Source of the DNA: Pezicula radicicola
Lineage: Eukaryota; Ascomycota; Leotiomycetes; Helotiales; Dermateaceae
NCBI GenBank assembly: GCA_003008705.1
Contig: PDUO01000001.1
Location: forward strand, 1,605,694-1,669,693
Direction of reading: 5' to 3'
DNA: 64,000 nucleotides
In this document: in pieces, positions 22,274 through 32,994 of the stretch
How positions within the stretch are numbered: the stretch's first letter is position 1
Layout: each line of letters starts with the position of its first letter
Translations under genes and position numbers: made by a program
The notes under the pieces: model-generated
What the model saw: the letters and a program-made list of their open reading frames with translations, nothing else
Told to the model about the DNA's origin: nothing
Databases searched by the model: none

Positions 22274-25064
22274 ATGTCTTCACGAAACCAACGTATCAGC
22301 AATGGTATTGACAGCTTAGTTGCGCGCTTGCTCCCAAAAATCCCTGGTGAAGACCCAGAAGATGTAGAAGAGAGACAATATGATGCAGTGGCATTTGTTA
22401 AGCAGATCTTGGAGAGGTAGATCTTTGTCCTTCCCAGCGACTTCCAACATACCATGTACTGACTTATTATACCTCAACAGCTCGAAAGGTCCCGCTGTAG
22501 TTGCAGATGTGAACCAAGCATCCGACCTCATAAAGAAGAGATTAATTCAGAAAAATCCAAGCCCCGAAAAAGCTCTTCGATTTTCCAACCTGTACAGCAG
22601 ACTTCTCACAATCCCCGTAATATCGCAAAAGTGGGCCGTTCTATACTTCCTGTACCAGCTCGGCGACCGAGAGCAGCAGCAACCTTTCCCGCCGGCCTTA
22701 ACAAGCCCATTCAAGAGTCCGGCTAAGAATGGCCGCGAACAACGTAGGGTAAGAGAAGAGAGGGACATACCCAAGTCGCCAACTCGCCCATCAAGAAGGG
22801 AGGAGGAGCCATTTGAAGAGGCATTTGCGCCTGAAGGTCTGAAAAAACTGCCAGCACGAGAAGGTGGACAGAGGGATAGGAAAGAAGAAGATGAAGCGTT
22901 TGCAAAAAATGCCGCAATTCAAAGAGACAGCGTTGCTCTTAAAACAGCCCTACTAGCCGAGAATTATGTTGAGATCGATCCACCGGAAACTGCTCTTCTT
23001 AGAGACTTACCATTCACGTTGCAAGGACTATCTTCCACAAATCTGCCCTTCGTCTCAGATAAAACATTGAGTCTACCAGCTACACTTCCAGTTCCCATAA
23101 TATCCATACTCCATACATTGGCGGAACCTTCACTTCTGTACCGAGGTCTTGCAGCGTTTGTACAATCATCCGAGGGCGGTTTACTCGGCCAAAGTCTACG
23201 AGCAGCAATAGCTGGTGAACTTAGATCCTATCTTGGCTTGGTCGCCACTTTGGAGGGCCAAATTCGGCGAGCTTTGCAGTCCTTAGATGAAAAGGAGCCA
23301 CGAGGAGGCATTGGGAAAGCTGGTGTAACTCTAAAAAGATGTGTGGTTTGGACTCGAGAGGCGACTATGGGTCTGCGTCTAATGAGTTTAATCAGTGAAG
23401 AGTCAAAAAGCAAGAGAGGCGGGCAACTCATTTCTTTGATTCACGGCTTTTCGTCGTCACACGGTGATCCAATGGTCGGAGCTTTCGCCGAACGGTTATT
23501 AGTCCACGTTACAAGGCCCTTTTATGACATGCTTCGACAGTGGATCTATGATGGAGAATTATCCGATCCATATAATGAGTTCTTCGTATCAGAACAAGAT
23601 CCCCACGCTATAACCGACACCCAAGACGGCAAAGGTCGTGGAGGCGCAAGCAGTGTCTGGGAGGACAAGTACAAGCTCGACGAGGACATGGTACCAAGTA
23701 TCATCACTCAGGATTTCGCTCAAAAGGTCTTCCTCATTGGCAAATCCTTGAACTTTATTCGGTATGGGTGTGGTGACTCGCAATGGGTGGAAGAATACTC
23801 GAAGGCTGCTTCAAAAGAATTACGGTATGGTGACACGGCGACTCTTGAGACTTGGATTGATGAAGCCTATAAAACGACAATGGCTCGCCTAATACATCTC
23901 ATGGCAGAGAAATTTCATCTCTTCGAGCATCTGAAAGCCCTTAAAAATTATATTCTACTGGGTCAAGGAGACTTCATCGCTCTCCTTATGGAATCGCTCT
24001 CCTCGAACCTTGATCGGCCTGCAGGTGCTCAGTATCGTCATACTTTGACCGCACAATTGGAGCATGCCATTCGAGGCTCAAATGCTCAGTACGATTCCCC
24101 AGAGGTTCTCCGTAGGCTAGATGCAAGAATGTTGCAATTATCCCATGGAGATATTGGTTGGGACTGCTTTACCCTCGAGTACAAGATCGACGCCCCAGTG
24201 GATGTAGTTGTAACAGAATGGGGCAACCGCCAGTACCTCAAAGTATTCAACTTCCTCTGGCGCATCAAACGTGTTGAGTTTGCCCTAGCCTCAACATGGC
24301 GAAAGTGCATGACAGGAGCTCGTGGAGTTCTACAAGGTGAAGATGCCAACGTCTCTCAAGCCTGGAAATCAACCCGCGGAGTGTTGGCAGAAATGATCCA
24401 CTTCATTGGGCAACTCCAATACTATATCCTCTTCGAAGTTATCGAGTCATCCTGGGATGAACTCCAAACTGCCATCCACAAAGAAGGCTGTACTCTTGAC
24501 GACCTCATCAAAGCCCATACCAAATACCTAAACGCAATAACCCACAAAGGCCTTCTTGGCGCCAAAAAGAAAAACCAAAGCGACGCAGATGAGAACACGT
24601 TCATGACGCAGTTAGGAGAGATTCTACGGATCATGCTAAGTTACCGTGATGCAGTCGATGGCCTCTACAGCTGGGCCGTCTCAGAATTTACTCGCCGCCA
24701 AGGAAACGACATGCTTGCCTCGGTCAAAACGTCCGACGAAGACCAACCTAACACACCCACCACCGGTGGTCGCCGTGACACTCACAATAATCTTATGGAC
24801 TCGACACCGTCTCTCCCGATCCCCGATGGAATTGCGGACGAGTTCCCGGTTCTTAAGGATAGACTAGGTAGTCTAGGCGCCCACTTCAGAACTAGAGTGT
24901 GTTTGCTGCTTGGTGATCTCGCCTATCAGCCCGACGTTGATATGCGGTTCCTAGGTGTAGTCATGAATTTCAATGACGTTTATCAACCAGTCAGAAAGAA
25001 GAGTGCAGCAGGAACGACGACATCAAGACGAGAGCAAGGAGGGAGAGGCTCTGCAAGAGCTTGA
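22274..25064 (+). CDS. alp6: Gamma-tubulin complex component 3 (SPC98/Alp6/GCP3)
   Basis: Two exons, 22274..22416 and 22481..25064; 908 residues. GCP3 proteins form the gamma-tubulin small complex that nucleates microtubules at the spindle pole body. The GRIP1 domain starts near residue 230 (LLRDLPFTLQGLSSTNLPF, typical of GCP3) and includes RGLAAFVQSSEGG and PFYDMLRQWIYDGELSDPYNEFFV. The GRIP2 region contains LKALKNYILLGQGDFIALLME, WDCFTLEYKIDAPVD and YLKVFNFLWRIKRVEF. A charged low-complexity stretch lies between residues ~115 and 190. Exon 1 (MSSRNQRISNGIDSLV) joins through a split AGC codon. The first ATG inside intron 1 (22380) would give a shorter N terminus; the spliced form restores conserved sequence and is preferred. 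Confidence 0.93.
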
Positions 25065-26309
25065 GTAATTGCCTGTAAATAAGGAGGAATAATGATGTCT
25101 CAGATAGCCGGCGTTTGGGGTGGAGAGCATTGGTAGAGAATAAAGGGATACATGGCGTTGGGGAACATCCATGTTTAGGTTACCGGTAGGGAAGTGAAGT
25201 GAAGAATGAGGCTTGCTCTTTATATTTGTACGAAAGATACCAAATAGTTGTACTAGGGTTCAAGTCATTAAATAAACTTGAATTTGTGAAAATGTGAAGC
25301 TTACCTACCTACTGTGGTAAGTGAGTATCGTCACTTTCTGGGAATAGTGAACTAGAACTTTATTCCTTCCACTGACTTTACCACTGAAAACATCCTTAGT
25401 AGACCATCACAAACATATTATATAAAGTGTCAACTGGTACGTAGGTCGTGGTAGTACAATATCAACTCGCAACTATTGAGTCAGTCTGGGTAATTGAAAA
25501 CTTGATTTATCCATGTATCAAATCAGTCTTACATATAGGTAAGTAGGGAGGTAGGTAGTATCAAGGACATATTGATATACACGGCACTAGTGACTTAGGA
25601 ATTAGAAAATCCAGTATCTCATCTCATCTCTCATATCTGATGGTATTGGTCATCATCGTCATTTCTTCTTGCTCACTTCCGCTCATCCTTCAACCAAGGG
25701 AGCTCCCTCATTAGTTACATATCTCTAATCTCTCCTGGCCCACCTCAACGTCTTGCACCACACCGGTACAAGTACATACGGTCTACACCCCTATCCTTCC
25801 AAACAACGATCCCTAAGTACCATTCTTCAATTTCTTTGAAACAGAGGCCGTTAAATTTCTCTCTGTCCCTGCGGAAGATGAGTTTCTTCCCAACCCATTC
25901 TATTTGTTGAAGCAGAAAAGCAAAATCCATGCCCACCCTTTGCGCGCCATAAAAATCTCAAGAGAAAACACCGCGATCCAAGGCCTAGTTTTCCAAAAGT
26001 AACCTGGCCTGGGGGTATGTGACTTCCATCCATCCCACCCCGTGATTGATTTATAAAGTAGTAATTGTGAAAAGCATTTATTACGCCCTCGTATATGCCC
26101 CTTGATGAAGAGAAAGCCATTTGATTGATTTTGGTTCTTTTTTCCGCCGCGCCAGTTCCATTCGCTGTGCAAGACAATGTATTCGCTGAAAATAGTACAT
26201 GGGACCGGAAACAAGATGAAAACAAATGAAAGTTGCCGGGTTCGATTTGTGGTTTGGCTCTCTAGTTGAGAGATGTAGTTGTCGAGCCATGTTACAGATG
26301 AAAGGTCCC
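25065..26309. other. Convergent 3' region, SPC98 / VAC7
   Basis: About 1.2 kb of AT-rich spacer with several short GTAGGTAGG runs (around 25540-25560). Several minus-strand frames of 60-125 codons (25745-26290) overlap each other and have no recognisable domain. I consider them VAC7 3' UTR. Confidence 0.5.
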
Positions 26310-29114
26310 TTAGATTATATGAACAGTGTCGGGATCCTGATCCGCTGCGTTCGGCTTGACTGTGATCCGGCCTTCGACTGCAATACTCCTCACTCGTTGA
26401 CTAAGGGGTAGTGTGTATTTTAGCGAACCCCGAATAATGAGATCGAACTCGTGTTGCACTACTCTTGACCAGCGTTCGGAGCCAGCAGGCTCGGTTCTGT
26501 TGCCAGGCTTATAGACGCGGAGTTCGCCAAGAGAAGTTGACCGCGAGCGCTGGAAAGGTGATCCTTCAAATGTCAAAGGGCTCTCAAAGTCGAAAATATG
26601 TCCGATTTCTAGGTTCGGATTCGTGTTTGGATCCCCAAGGACTGGTGGATCGTCCGGGTCATCATCCCGTTTATGTCTGTTTCCTCTACGCATGCTTTTC
26701 GAATTTTGGATCTTTGGATGAACATACCACTCCGAATCTGTGCCTGCATGTTTCGACTTGGCAAAAACTAGCATATCCATAGAATCAATAGTGACGACAA
26801 CCAGATTTGGATTCTGTGCAGTCACTAGCATATCCACAATGAGCTCCTGTTCGCTGGCCAAGACGTTCTTGAGTGCGAGCACCTTCACATCTGTGAGAGG
26901 CTGGGTTGTTGCAAACATGAATCCCACAGCTCCCGAAATAACAAGGACGATCATGAGTGTCAGAACAAGGCACCCAGCAAATCGAGTTAAAAATGTCCCT
27001 TGTTGTCGCGATTCATGATGCTCCATTTGTCGCATAGAAGAAGCTGCTGGTCGTCGAGCTCGCCCTGAACGCCCAGATCGTACGGTTGACATGAGCGGTG
27101 TTCGCTCATCATCCGCCTCGAGATCATAGCCCGAGGAAATCGGAGACTGTTTCTTACCATTGCTCATAAACCTCAAGTTATTACCAACTCTCGGACTCGT
27201 AGGCCTAGAACCATTTCGAGGAGAAGATCCTCCAAGTTTAGATTTTGCGGCATTTGGAAAAGGAGATTCGTTATCAAAAAGAGAAGGGTGGCCGTTACCA
27301 CCATTGCGGCCCCATCGGCCAATGTGATGATGATGCGTTGTTCCTCTTCCTGTACCCATATTACTCCGACCAGTTCCCTTCCCGTCGTCTTCACCTGTCG
27401 TCGTATCTGGGCCATTACTGCTGTAGGAATTTGCAAATTTCATACTCTTTTTCATAGCCACACTGTGACCACCGTCCATCATGGACCTTAAGCCGTTCCT
27501 CTGGTCAACCTGACTCACCATCGAGGTTGCACTGGGAGTCCGTGAGTGAAATCGCCGAGGTCGGTCATTTGCGTCGGGTGGATTAGATTCGTAGACAAAC
27601 GTTTCCTCTGAATCAGAAGAGTTTGCCTCGTCTACCGCGCTAGCGACCTTCGCTTCAAAAATGTCTGCTTTCGAAGATGCTGGACGGGTTCTAGTTAGCA
27701 TGGCGTTACTTACTTGTTGAATTATGCTTGATCTACGACCCCACGCTGATGAAGGTCTTGATGGAGGACTCATCACACCACTCCCATCATGAAAGGCCTG
27801 CGATCCTTGACCGCTGTCTTTTCTTGGGGACTTGATGGTAATGGTGGATGACGAAGAATCTGAATCCGACTTGGACGGTGATCTTGTAGCATGATGGTGG
27901 TGATGCTTCTTAGGTCTTAAAATTGGTTGCTCACCAGCGCCTGACACTGATGGTGCCTTTCTCGTTGCTTTCTTCTTTTCTTTCTTGGGCCTGATGGTCT
28001 CAGAGCTTGGTTTGGCCCGAAGGCTACCATTAGTCCCTCCTCCGCCTACAGCTCCAAGCGCAATTGCAGGTATTGAGCTGACTGTCTCCGTCTCCACTGT
28101 CATTTTCTGAGCGCCCTCACCCGATGGCTTCCCTCGCCCCGCAGGTACGTTGGTTGTGCTATAAGACTTTGTCGGGGGTGGTGGAGCACGTAATGCTGTA
28201 GCAGGGGTAACGGATGATGCTGCTCTCATCTTGATATCTCCCTTCCCCGCACTATCACTACCACTCTCGTTGTTCTGTTTCGCCTTGCCTGAGTTGTTAA
28301 AGGCATTTTCGATAACATTATCCTTTTCGCTGAGCGGCCGCTCTTCTCCACTTCCTGCGGAGCCATCAAGGCTTACCGATGGAGTACTAGGTTGGCTTAT
28401 CTCTTGAACCGTTTCAAGCGTCGAACTGCCACCGCTCGCTCCTCTTGCAGGTGTTCTCATGCCCGTACTTAATGAATCATCTGCCTCGCCGTCTGCTGGC
28501 ACCTTTGTTTCCTGTTGTTCGGGTGGTTGACTTGATGTCCTCTGCACATTGATTGCGGGGATATCTTGTTCCGTCTTGCGCGGCGAGGCAATGGCTGGCT
28601 TGGTGATGGGCGGGGGGGACCGTAGCCTCGGCGATATAGGCCAGCGTGGGGCGTCCTTGAGTTCGCAGGTTACTGAGGGTTTCAGGGGGATAGGTGCCTT
28701 TATCGTTGGTTCGGACGCGACTGGATGCAAACTGGGAATGGATGCTGCAGACAATGCTCGTTGTGTAGCGGCGAGGGAGGGGGGGTTAGTGCTCGTGCTG
28801 GCCGAGCGCGAAGGACTTGTATCGTGACTGTTCTTTCGTGATCTACCAGGAGCTGATGAACGTGCACCGGTAGTTGATTTGAGTGATGGCCTGACTGGCG
28901 ATGACTCTCGTGAGGCTATCGGCGAATTGGTTGCTGAGGGACCGCGTTTCTGCTGCGGGTGTTGCTGGAATTTCTTTGTTGATGGTATTGAGGGCGTCGA
29001 CGAGGTTGATTTAGACGTCGTATTTGAAGGCTCTTCTGTGCCGCCACTTGCAGAGTCTGCAGGCTTTGACGCCTGCTTCCCGGCGGGAATGGAAGTAGGG
29101 GATTTGTCGTCCAT
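26310..29114 (-). CDS. vac7: VAC7-like vacuolar protein, regulator of PI(3,5)P2 synthesis
   Basis: A single uninterrupted exon of 934 codons. Yeast Vac7 is a vacuolar membrane activator of the Fab1 PI3P 5-kinase; fungal proteins of the VAC7 family share only the C-terminal part. The N-terminal ~680 residues are disordered, rich in Ser, Pro, Thr, with a His run (KKHHHHHATRS) near residue 405. One membrane segment near residue 710 (LVLTLMIVLVISGAVGFMFA) is followed by the conserved luminal domain (TDVKVLALKNVLASEQELIVDMLVTAQNPNL, then LEIGHIFDFESPLTFEGSPF). Topology is therefore type II with the long arm in the cytosol. The family's only strongly conserved region is intact. A CAG/CGT microsatellite (about 29280-29310) sits in the 5' leader. 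Confidence 0.88.
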   Translation of the reverse strand: MDDKSPTSIPAGKQASKPADSASGGTEEPSNTTSKSTSSTPSIPSTKKFQQHPQQKRGPSATNSPIASRESSPVRPSLKSTTGARSSAPGRSRKNSHDTSPSRSASTSTNPPSLAATQRALSAASIPSLHPVASEPTIKAPIPLKPSVTCELKDAPRWPISPRLRSPPPITKPAIASPRKTEQDIPAINVQRTSSQPPEQQETKVPADGEADDSLSTGMRTPARGASGGSSTLETVQEISQPSTPSVSLDGSAGSGEERPLSEKDNVIENAFNNSGKAKQNNESGSDSAGKGDIKMRAASSVTPATALRAPPPPTKSYSTTNVPAGRGKPSGEGAQKMTVETETVSSIPAIALGAVGGGGTNGSLRAKPSSETIRPKKEKKKATRKAPSVSGAGEQPILRPKKHHHHHATRSPSKSDSDSSSSTITIKSPRKDSGQGSQAFHDGSGVMSPPSRPSSAWGRRSSIIQQVSNAMLTRTRPASSKADIFEAKVASAVDEANSSDSEETFVYESNPPDANDRPRRFHSRTPSATSMVSQVDQRNGLRSMMDGGHSVAMKKSMKFANSYSSNGPDTTTGEDDGKGTGRSNMGTGRGTTHHHHIGRWGRNGGNGHPSLFDNESPFPNAAKSKLGGSSPRNGSRPTSPRVGNNLRFMSNGKKQSPISSGYDLEADDERTPLMSTVRSGRSGRARRPAASSMRQMEHHESRQQGTFLTRFAGCLVLTLMIVLVISGAVGFMFATTQPLTDVKVLALKNVLASEQELIVDMLVTAQNPNLVVVTIDSMDMLVFAKSKHAGTDSEWYVHPKIQNSKSMRRGNRHKRDDDPDDPPVLGDPNTNPNLEIGHIFDFESPLTFEGSPFQRSRSTSLGELRVYKPGNRTEPAGSERWSRVVQHEFDLIIRGSLKYTLPLSQRVRSIAVEGRITVKPNAADQDPDTVHII

Positions 29115-30071
29115 TGTGGATTATCCCCAAGGTTTCTGGCGTCGATAGAGAGAATGAGACGCAGGTGTAGACGAGAAGTCTATTGTTGCTGGGGCGGGTG
29201 GTGCTGACCACTGAGCGAATGGTCGGATTCGCGAGTGGCCTGCTGGGACGATGTATCGTGTAATGCAAAATGGAGCTTCGCTAGCAGCAGCAGCAGCAGC
29301 GTCGTCGTCGTCTTCGTCGTACCTGTGCGTGAATGGTGAGCAGAGACATCCATGAGGGGGAAAGTATTTTCGGTTGTTGTTGTCATCAGATTGGGGATAT
29401 GCGAGACGAGGCGTACTCCGTCCGTTGCCTTTGTGGTGCTGCGCTGCGCTGCGCTGCCCTACTCTTGGCCCGTTCGTTCCCTTCTTCAGGTTCGCTGGGC
29501 TGGTGCTCTGGTCGGCAAGTAGTGTGGGCAGCAAGCGAAAGCTCCCCTTCTCTATAGAAACCTCCGCCAGTAAGACAGATCCTAGATCCTAGACCACCAC
29601 TTTTCACATCCCGAAAACAACTTAATATGTGGAGAAGACTCCTCGCGCGGACGGTGTTCCTGGCTTCCGGGCAACGCTTGAACAGGGGAATTCACACCAT
29701 CTAGACAAGATGGAGTCGATGGACTTGGGTGGGCACGTTAGGGCTTCGCCCTTCTGGAAGTTCTACGAAGGAAGGAAGCAGCGGTGAAAGTTGCTTTCAG
29801 TGGAACTGAGTGCGTTTCCGGAGTACTACTGCTGTTGCTATGCTACAGCACAATAATCCACAGTGGAACGGTGAGTTTGGAATTATTACCTAGGCTAGTT
29901 ATGAATAATTGTTGGGACTCGTGCTCGTGTTATTATGTTAGTCTTTGTCATAAACACCTAAGGTACGTACCACCGGTAGGTAAGGTAGGCAAAGGGCGGG
30001 TAGGTGGTATCAGTATTATTTAGCCTGGGAAGCCTGTGAAGCCTGTAGGACAGGGGAGCAGAGGCGAACCT

Positions 30072-30100
30072 CGGGCTGTCTGATAGTGACTGACAGCCCG
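30072..30100. repeat. Perfect 9-bp inverted repeat
   Basis: CGGGCTGTC at 30072-30080 and its exact complement GACAGCCCG at 30092-30100 flank an 11-base spacer. It could form a GC-rich hairpin or be a dyad binding site. No adjacent coding region. Confidence 0.7.
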
Positions 30101-31678
30101 TATCCGGTCACTGCGTAGTGAGTAGTGCTAGCCTGTGCCTCCGTAGACTTCTGTCCGCTTCGAACCCGACAAGAGGGCTAATATGCAAACTACTCCTGTG
30201 AGATGGCGACTGCTGACCATCTACTCTCAATAAGTGCTAGGTGTAACCCGGCACCAACCACTCAATGGCCGCTCACTTCTTACCCAAGCACAATGCTCAA
30301 ATGCTTTCGTCCCAGCGAGCCTAAGAAGCCCACAGAGCTCAAGACGAGTGGTGACGAAATGCACGAAATGAAATGCCTCACATCAATAGGCCCCAGGTCG
30401 AGGCTCAACGATCGTCACTCCAGAGTTCACTGGCTGTTACTGTATCCACAAATGAAAACATGTGGCACAGCACCGAGAAGGTCACTTGATGTTGCAGTTG
30501 CATTAAAAAAAAAACAACGACATTGCTTCAGGAGCAGTCCCAAAACTTGATTCCCATCTTGTGATATAATCTGGTCAGTATTGACCTCGCACCCTACAAC
30601 CCCATCAACCTTTCTGCTGCGCTTCTGCCCTACGACTACTCAGAAGCCGCCACATGTTCCATCATAAATCATCATTCTCGCTCCTGATGCCGAAAGGGGA
30701 TGACCGAATGCACCACAGCTTGGGATCAACTATGTATGCTTTGGGACAGCATCACCCACTCTCGTCTTGCTCACTATGTGTGCAAAGAGATGAATAGGCA
30801 AGGTAACAATACTTGTGCGCTGCAAGGCAACCAAAATAAGAACACAGTCGCATTCTAGAGGAAGCACTTTCCTCCATCGCGCTACTGGTCGTCTCACTCG
30901 CCCACGTTTCACACTCCTTCACACTCCTTCCGGAAGGCGCCGCAAGAACAACCATACCTGTCAAATCCATCTCGGTTTCTCCCTTCTACCCTTCATCCCC
31001 TCATACAATTCCCCCCTACACCACTCCCTGTCTCCCAGGCCTTCGCATTGGTGGTACAGTATGGGCACACCCGTCAAATCCGCACTGTAGGAACCCGGCG
31101 GTATGGGATCTTCCCATCTTGTCTGATGTGAGCAACCATCCAAGACGCCATCCCTTCCCGGCGAATACCCCCCACACACGTGGATATGAGCCAGGGTATT
31201 TTAACAACGCATCACTTGAGACTGATGATACTGAGGCGCTGTGAGTCAGGCAAAGCTTTGTGCTGTAAAATAAGAAGTGGTATCGAGAAGAAAAACAAGC
31301 GCTTACAGCCTGTGCGAGGCAGACACAATGGGCAGTGGAAATAACTTTATACTCGTTTAATGATGACAATCCTCACCTCAATCCACAAAGAACGTCTAAA
31401 GAGCCTCAACTCGCTCTGATGACTCTGTTAGGATACCTCATAATGATAAGCATGGTTCTGAGTTTCCTACAGAAAATGTTACTCGTACCGTACTGTACAG
31501 TATGTCACCCTTACCTAGATCTAAGTATCCTTGTCAAAGTAAAAACTTAGGTAGTCTGGTAACCGCAGTTGTGCCTAATAACCCCATTATGAACAAGTGA
31601 AGTCGAGTCCGATACGTGTACGAACAATGGTACAATTAATATTTGACAAATGTTGTAGCTCTTTGGGCTCACCGCCCT

Positions 31679-31714
31679 GTTAGGCATCTAAATCAAGTTA
31701 GCTACTCAAATTAA
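31679..31714 (+). repeat. Two exact-length 18-bp units
   Basis: GTTAGGCATCTAAATCAA followed directly by GTTAGCTACTCAAATTAA, then a run of A. These match the family consensus and keep the 18-bp phase. Confidence 0.7.
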
Positions 31715-32994
31715 AAAAAAATTACTAGCAGAACTCACGTAGCATTGTTCAAATATCAATTTTAGCAGTGTACTTATACACGTATCAAGACCCCCGGTGA
31801 ACATACCTATTCTTCTCTACAATACTTCTTCCTACCTCACAGACACTCGGTGATACCTTTCTAGGCAGGAGCGGAACAAGAGGAGTTGGATTACTGATGA
31901 CAAAGTCAAATCCACAATCCGTAAGTCCCGGATTATCTGCCGGGGGCCCGAGAACCATCCAGCAATCCCGAAGATATACGGAATATGGGAACCGGCAGCT
32001 GTGAAAACTCGAAGCAAATCACAGCATGGCCATTCAGATTTGGAATAAATAGTTCTTGCGGGGCATTAAGCTTTAACTTTTTATGCAGGAGCTTAGGCCG
32101 CTCAAAAATGCCTTTTGATATTATTGAGAAAGCTCATCACAGTGGTAGCTTTGTGGCTTTCAAACAGGAATCTGCATTGAGTTTACCAAAGCGTTGGAAA
32201 CGGACACAATGAAGGGATGTCCTGAGCGCGGCCAAAGCCCCTATCAAAGTCTTCCCACTGTCAAGAAAGCCTCAATGCGAAATAGGGTTCAATCACAGGC
32301 ATATCACAAACGAAAACAGACACCTCTCATTAAATGCTCCAGTATCAATTCTTTCTATTGATCTAGCAATTCATTCCCAAGAAGGGTCCAAGAGGAGCCA
32401 AGGAGCACAACTGTATAGCGACACCCAAGCCAGTCATCTGATCTATCTACAGCATTAACAGCACAAGATCTTCCTCTTTTTTCTTTTCCGCACAGCCATC
32501 CGTCCATCCACGTAGCTCATACAAAGCAACCAAAATCTGGTTAAGCTATAGCAAGCAATTGTAATGTAGTAGTACCTCAAACAAACTTTTCATAAGTGTA
32601 AGCTAAGTCAAGGTGGTGAGAGTTCCTTGCTTGCTATCATAAAACCCCAAACATGATACTCGTTCCATCGACCGATTACCGCCCATCAGTTCGTGACTAT
32701 TTCGTTTCGTGAAAGCGTGAAAAATGGTTTCGCACCGTAGAAGGATATATAAGAATCGAAGCATAAAGCAATAAGCCTATGGTGATGAAAATGCATGAAG
32801 TCGTCGTTCGTAAAGTGCAGGTCGTGCGTGCGGCCCGCACGAGATGGAAAAGATTGAACGCCGTGTTATCCAGGGAACGCCGTGACACCTTGTAAAAAAA
32901 AAATCAAACTGAGCGCATCCAGTCTGCATGCCCTTATCCAGGATCAAGCGAGTTGGTTGATGCGATGATTGTGCAGCAAAATCTGCAAGCTAAA

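Larger units (their letters stand above)
29115..32994. other. 3.9 kb spacer between VAC7 and WEE1
   Basis: VAC7 promoter on the left, WEE1 3' UTR on the right. No frame over 140 codons and no recognisable domain. Visible structure: a triplet run (GCAGCAGCAGC then GTCGTCGTCG) at 29284-29315, a perfect inverted repeat at 30072-30100, and two units of the 18-bp family at 31679-31714. Nothing suggests a transposon. Confidence 0.5.

Noticed and set aside
26225..26262. GGGTTCGATTTGTGG resembling a tRNA B box
   Set aside because: No A box at the right distance and no cloverleaf arms could be paired.
25745..26290. Nested minus-strand frames of 60-124 codons
   Set aside because: They overlap in several frames with no domain; best explained as VAC7 3' UTR.
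29284..29315. GCAGCAG/GTCGTCG triplet run as a coding repeat
   Set aside because: It lies upstream of the VAC7 ATG and the frames through it carry no recognisable protein; treated as a microsatellite in the leader.
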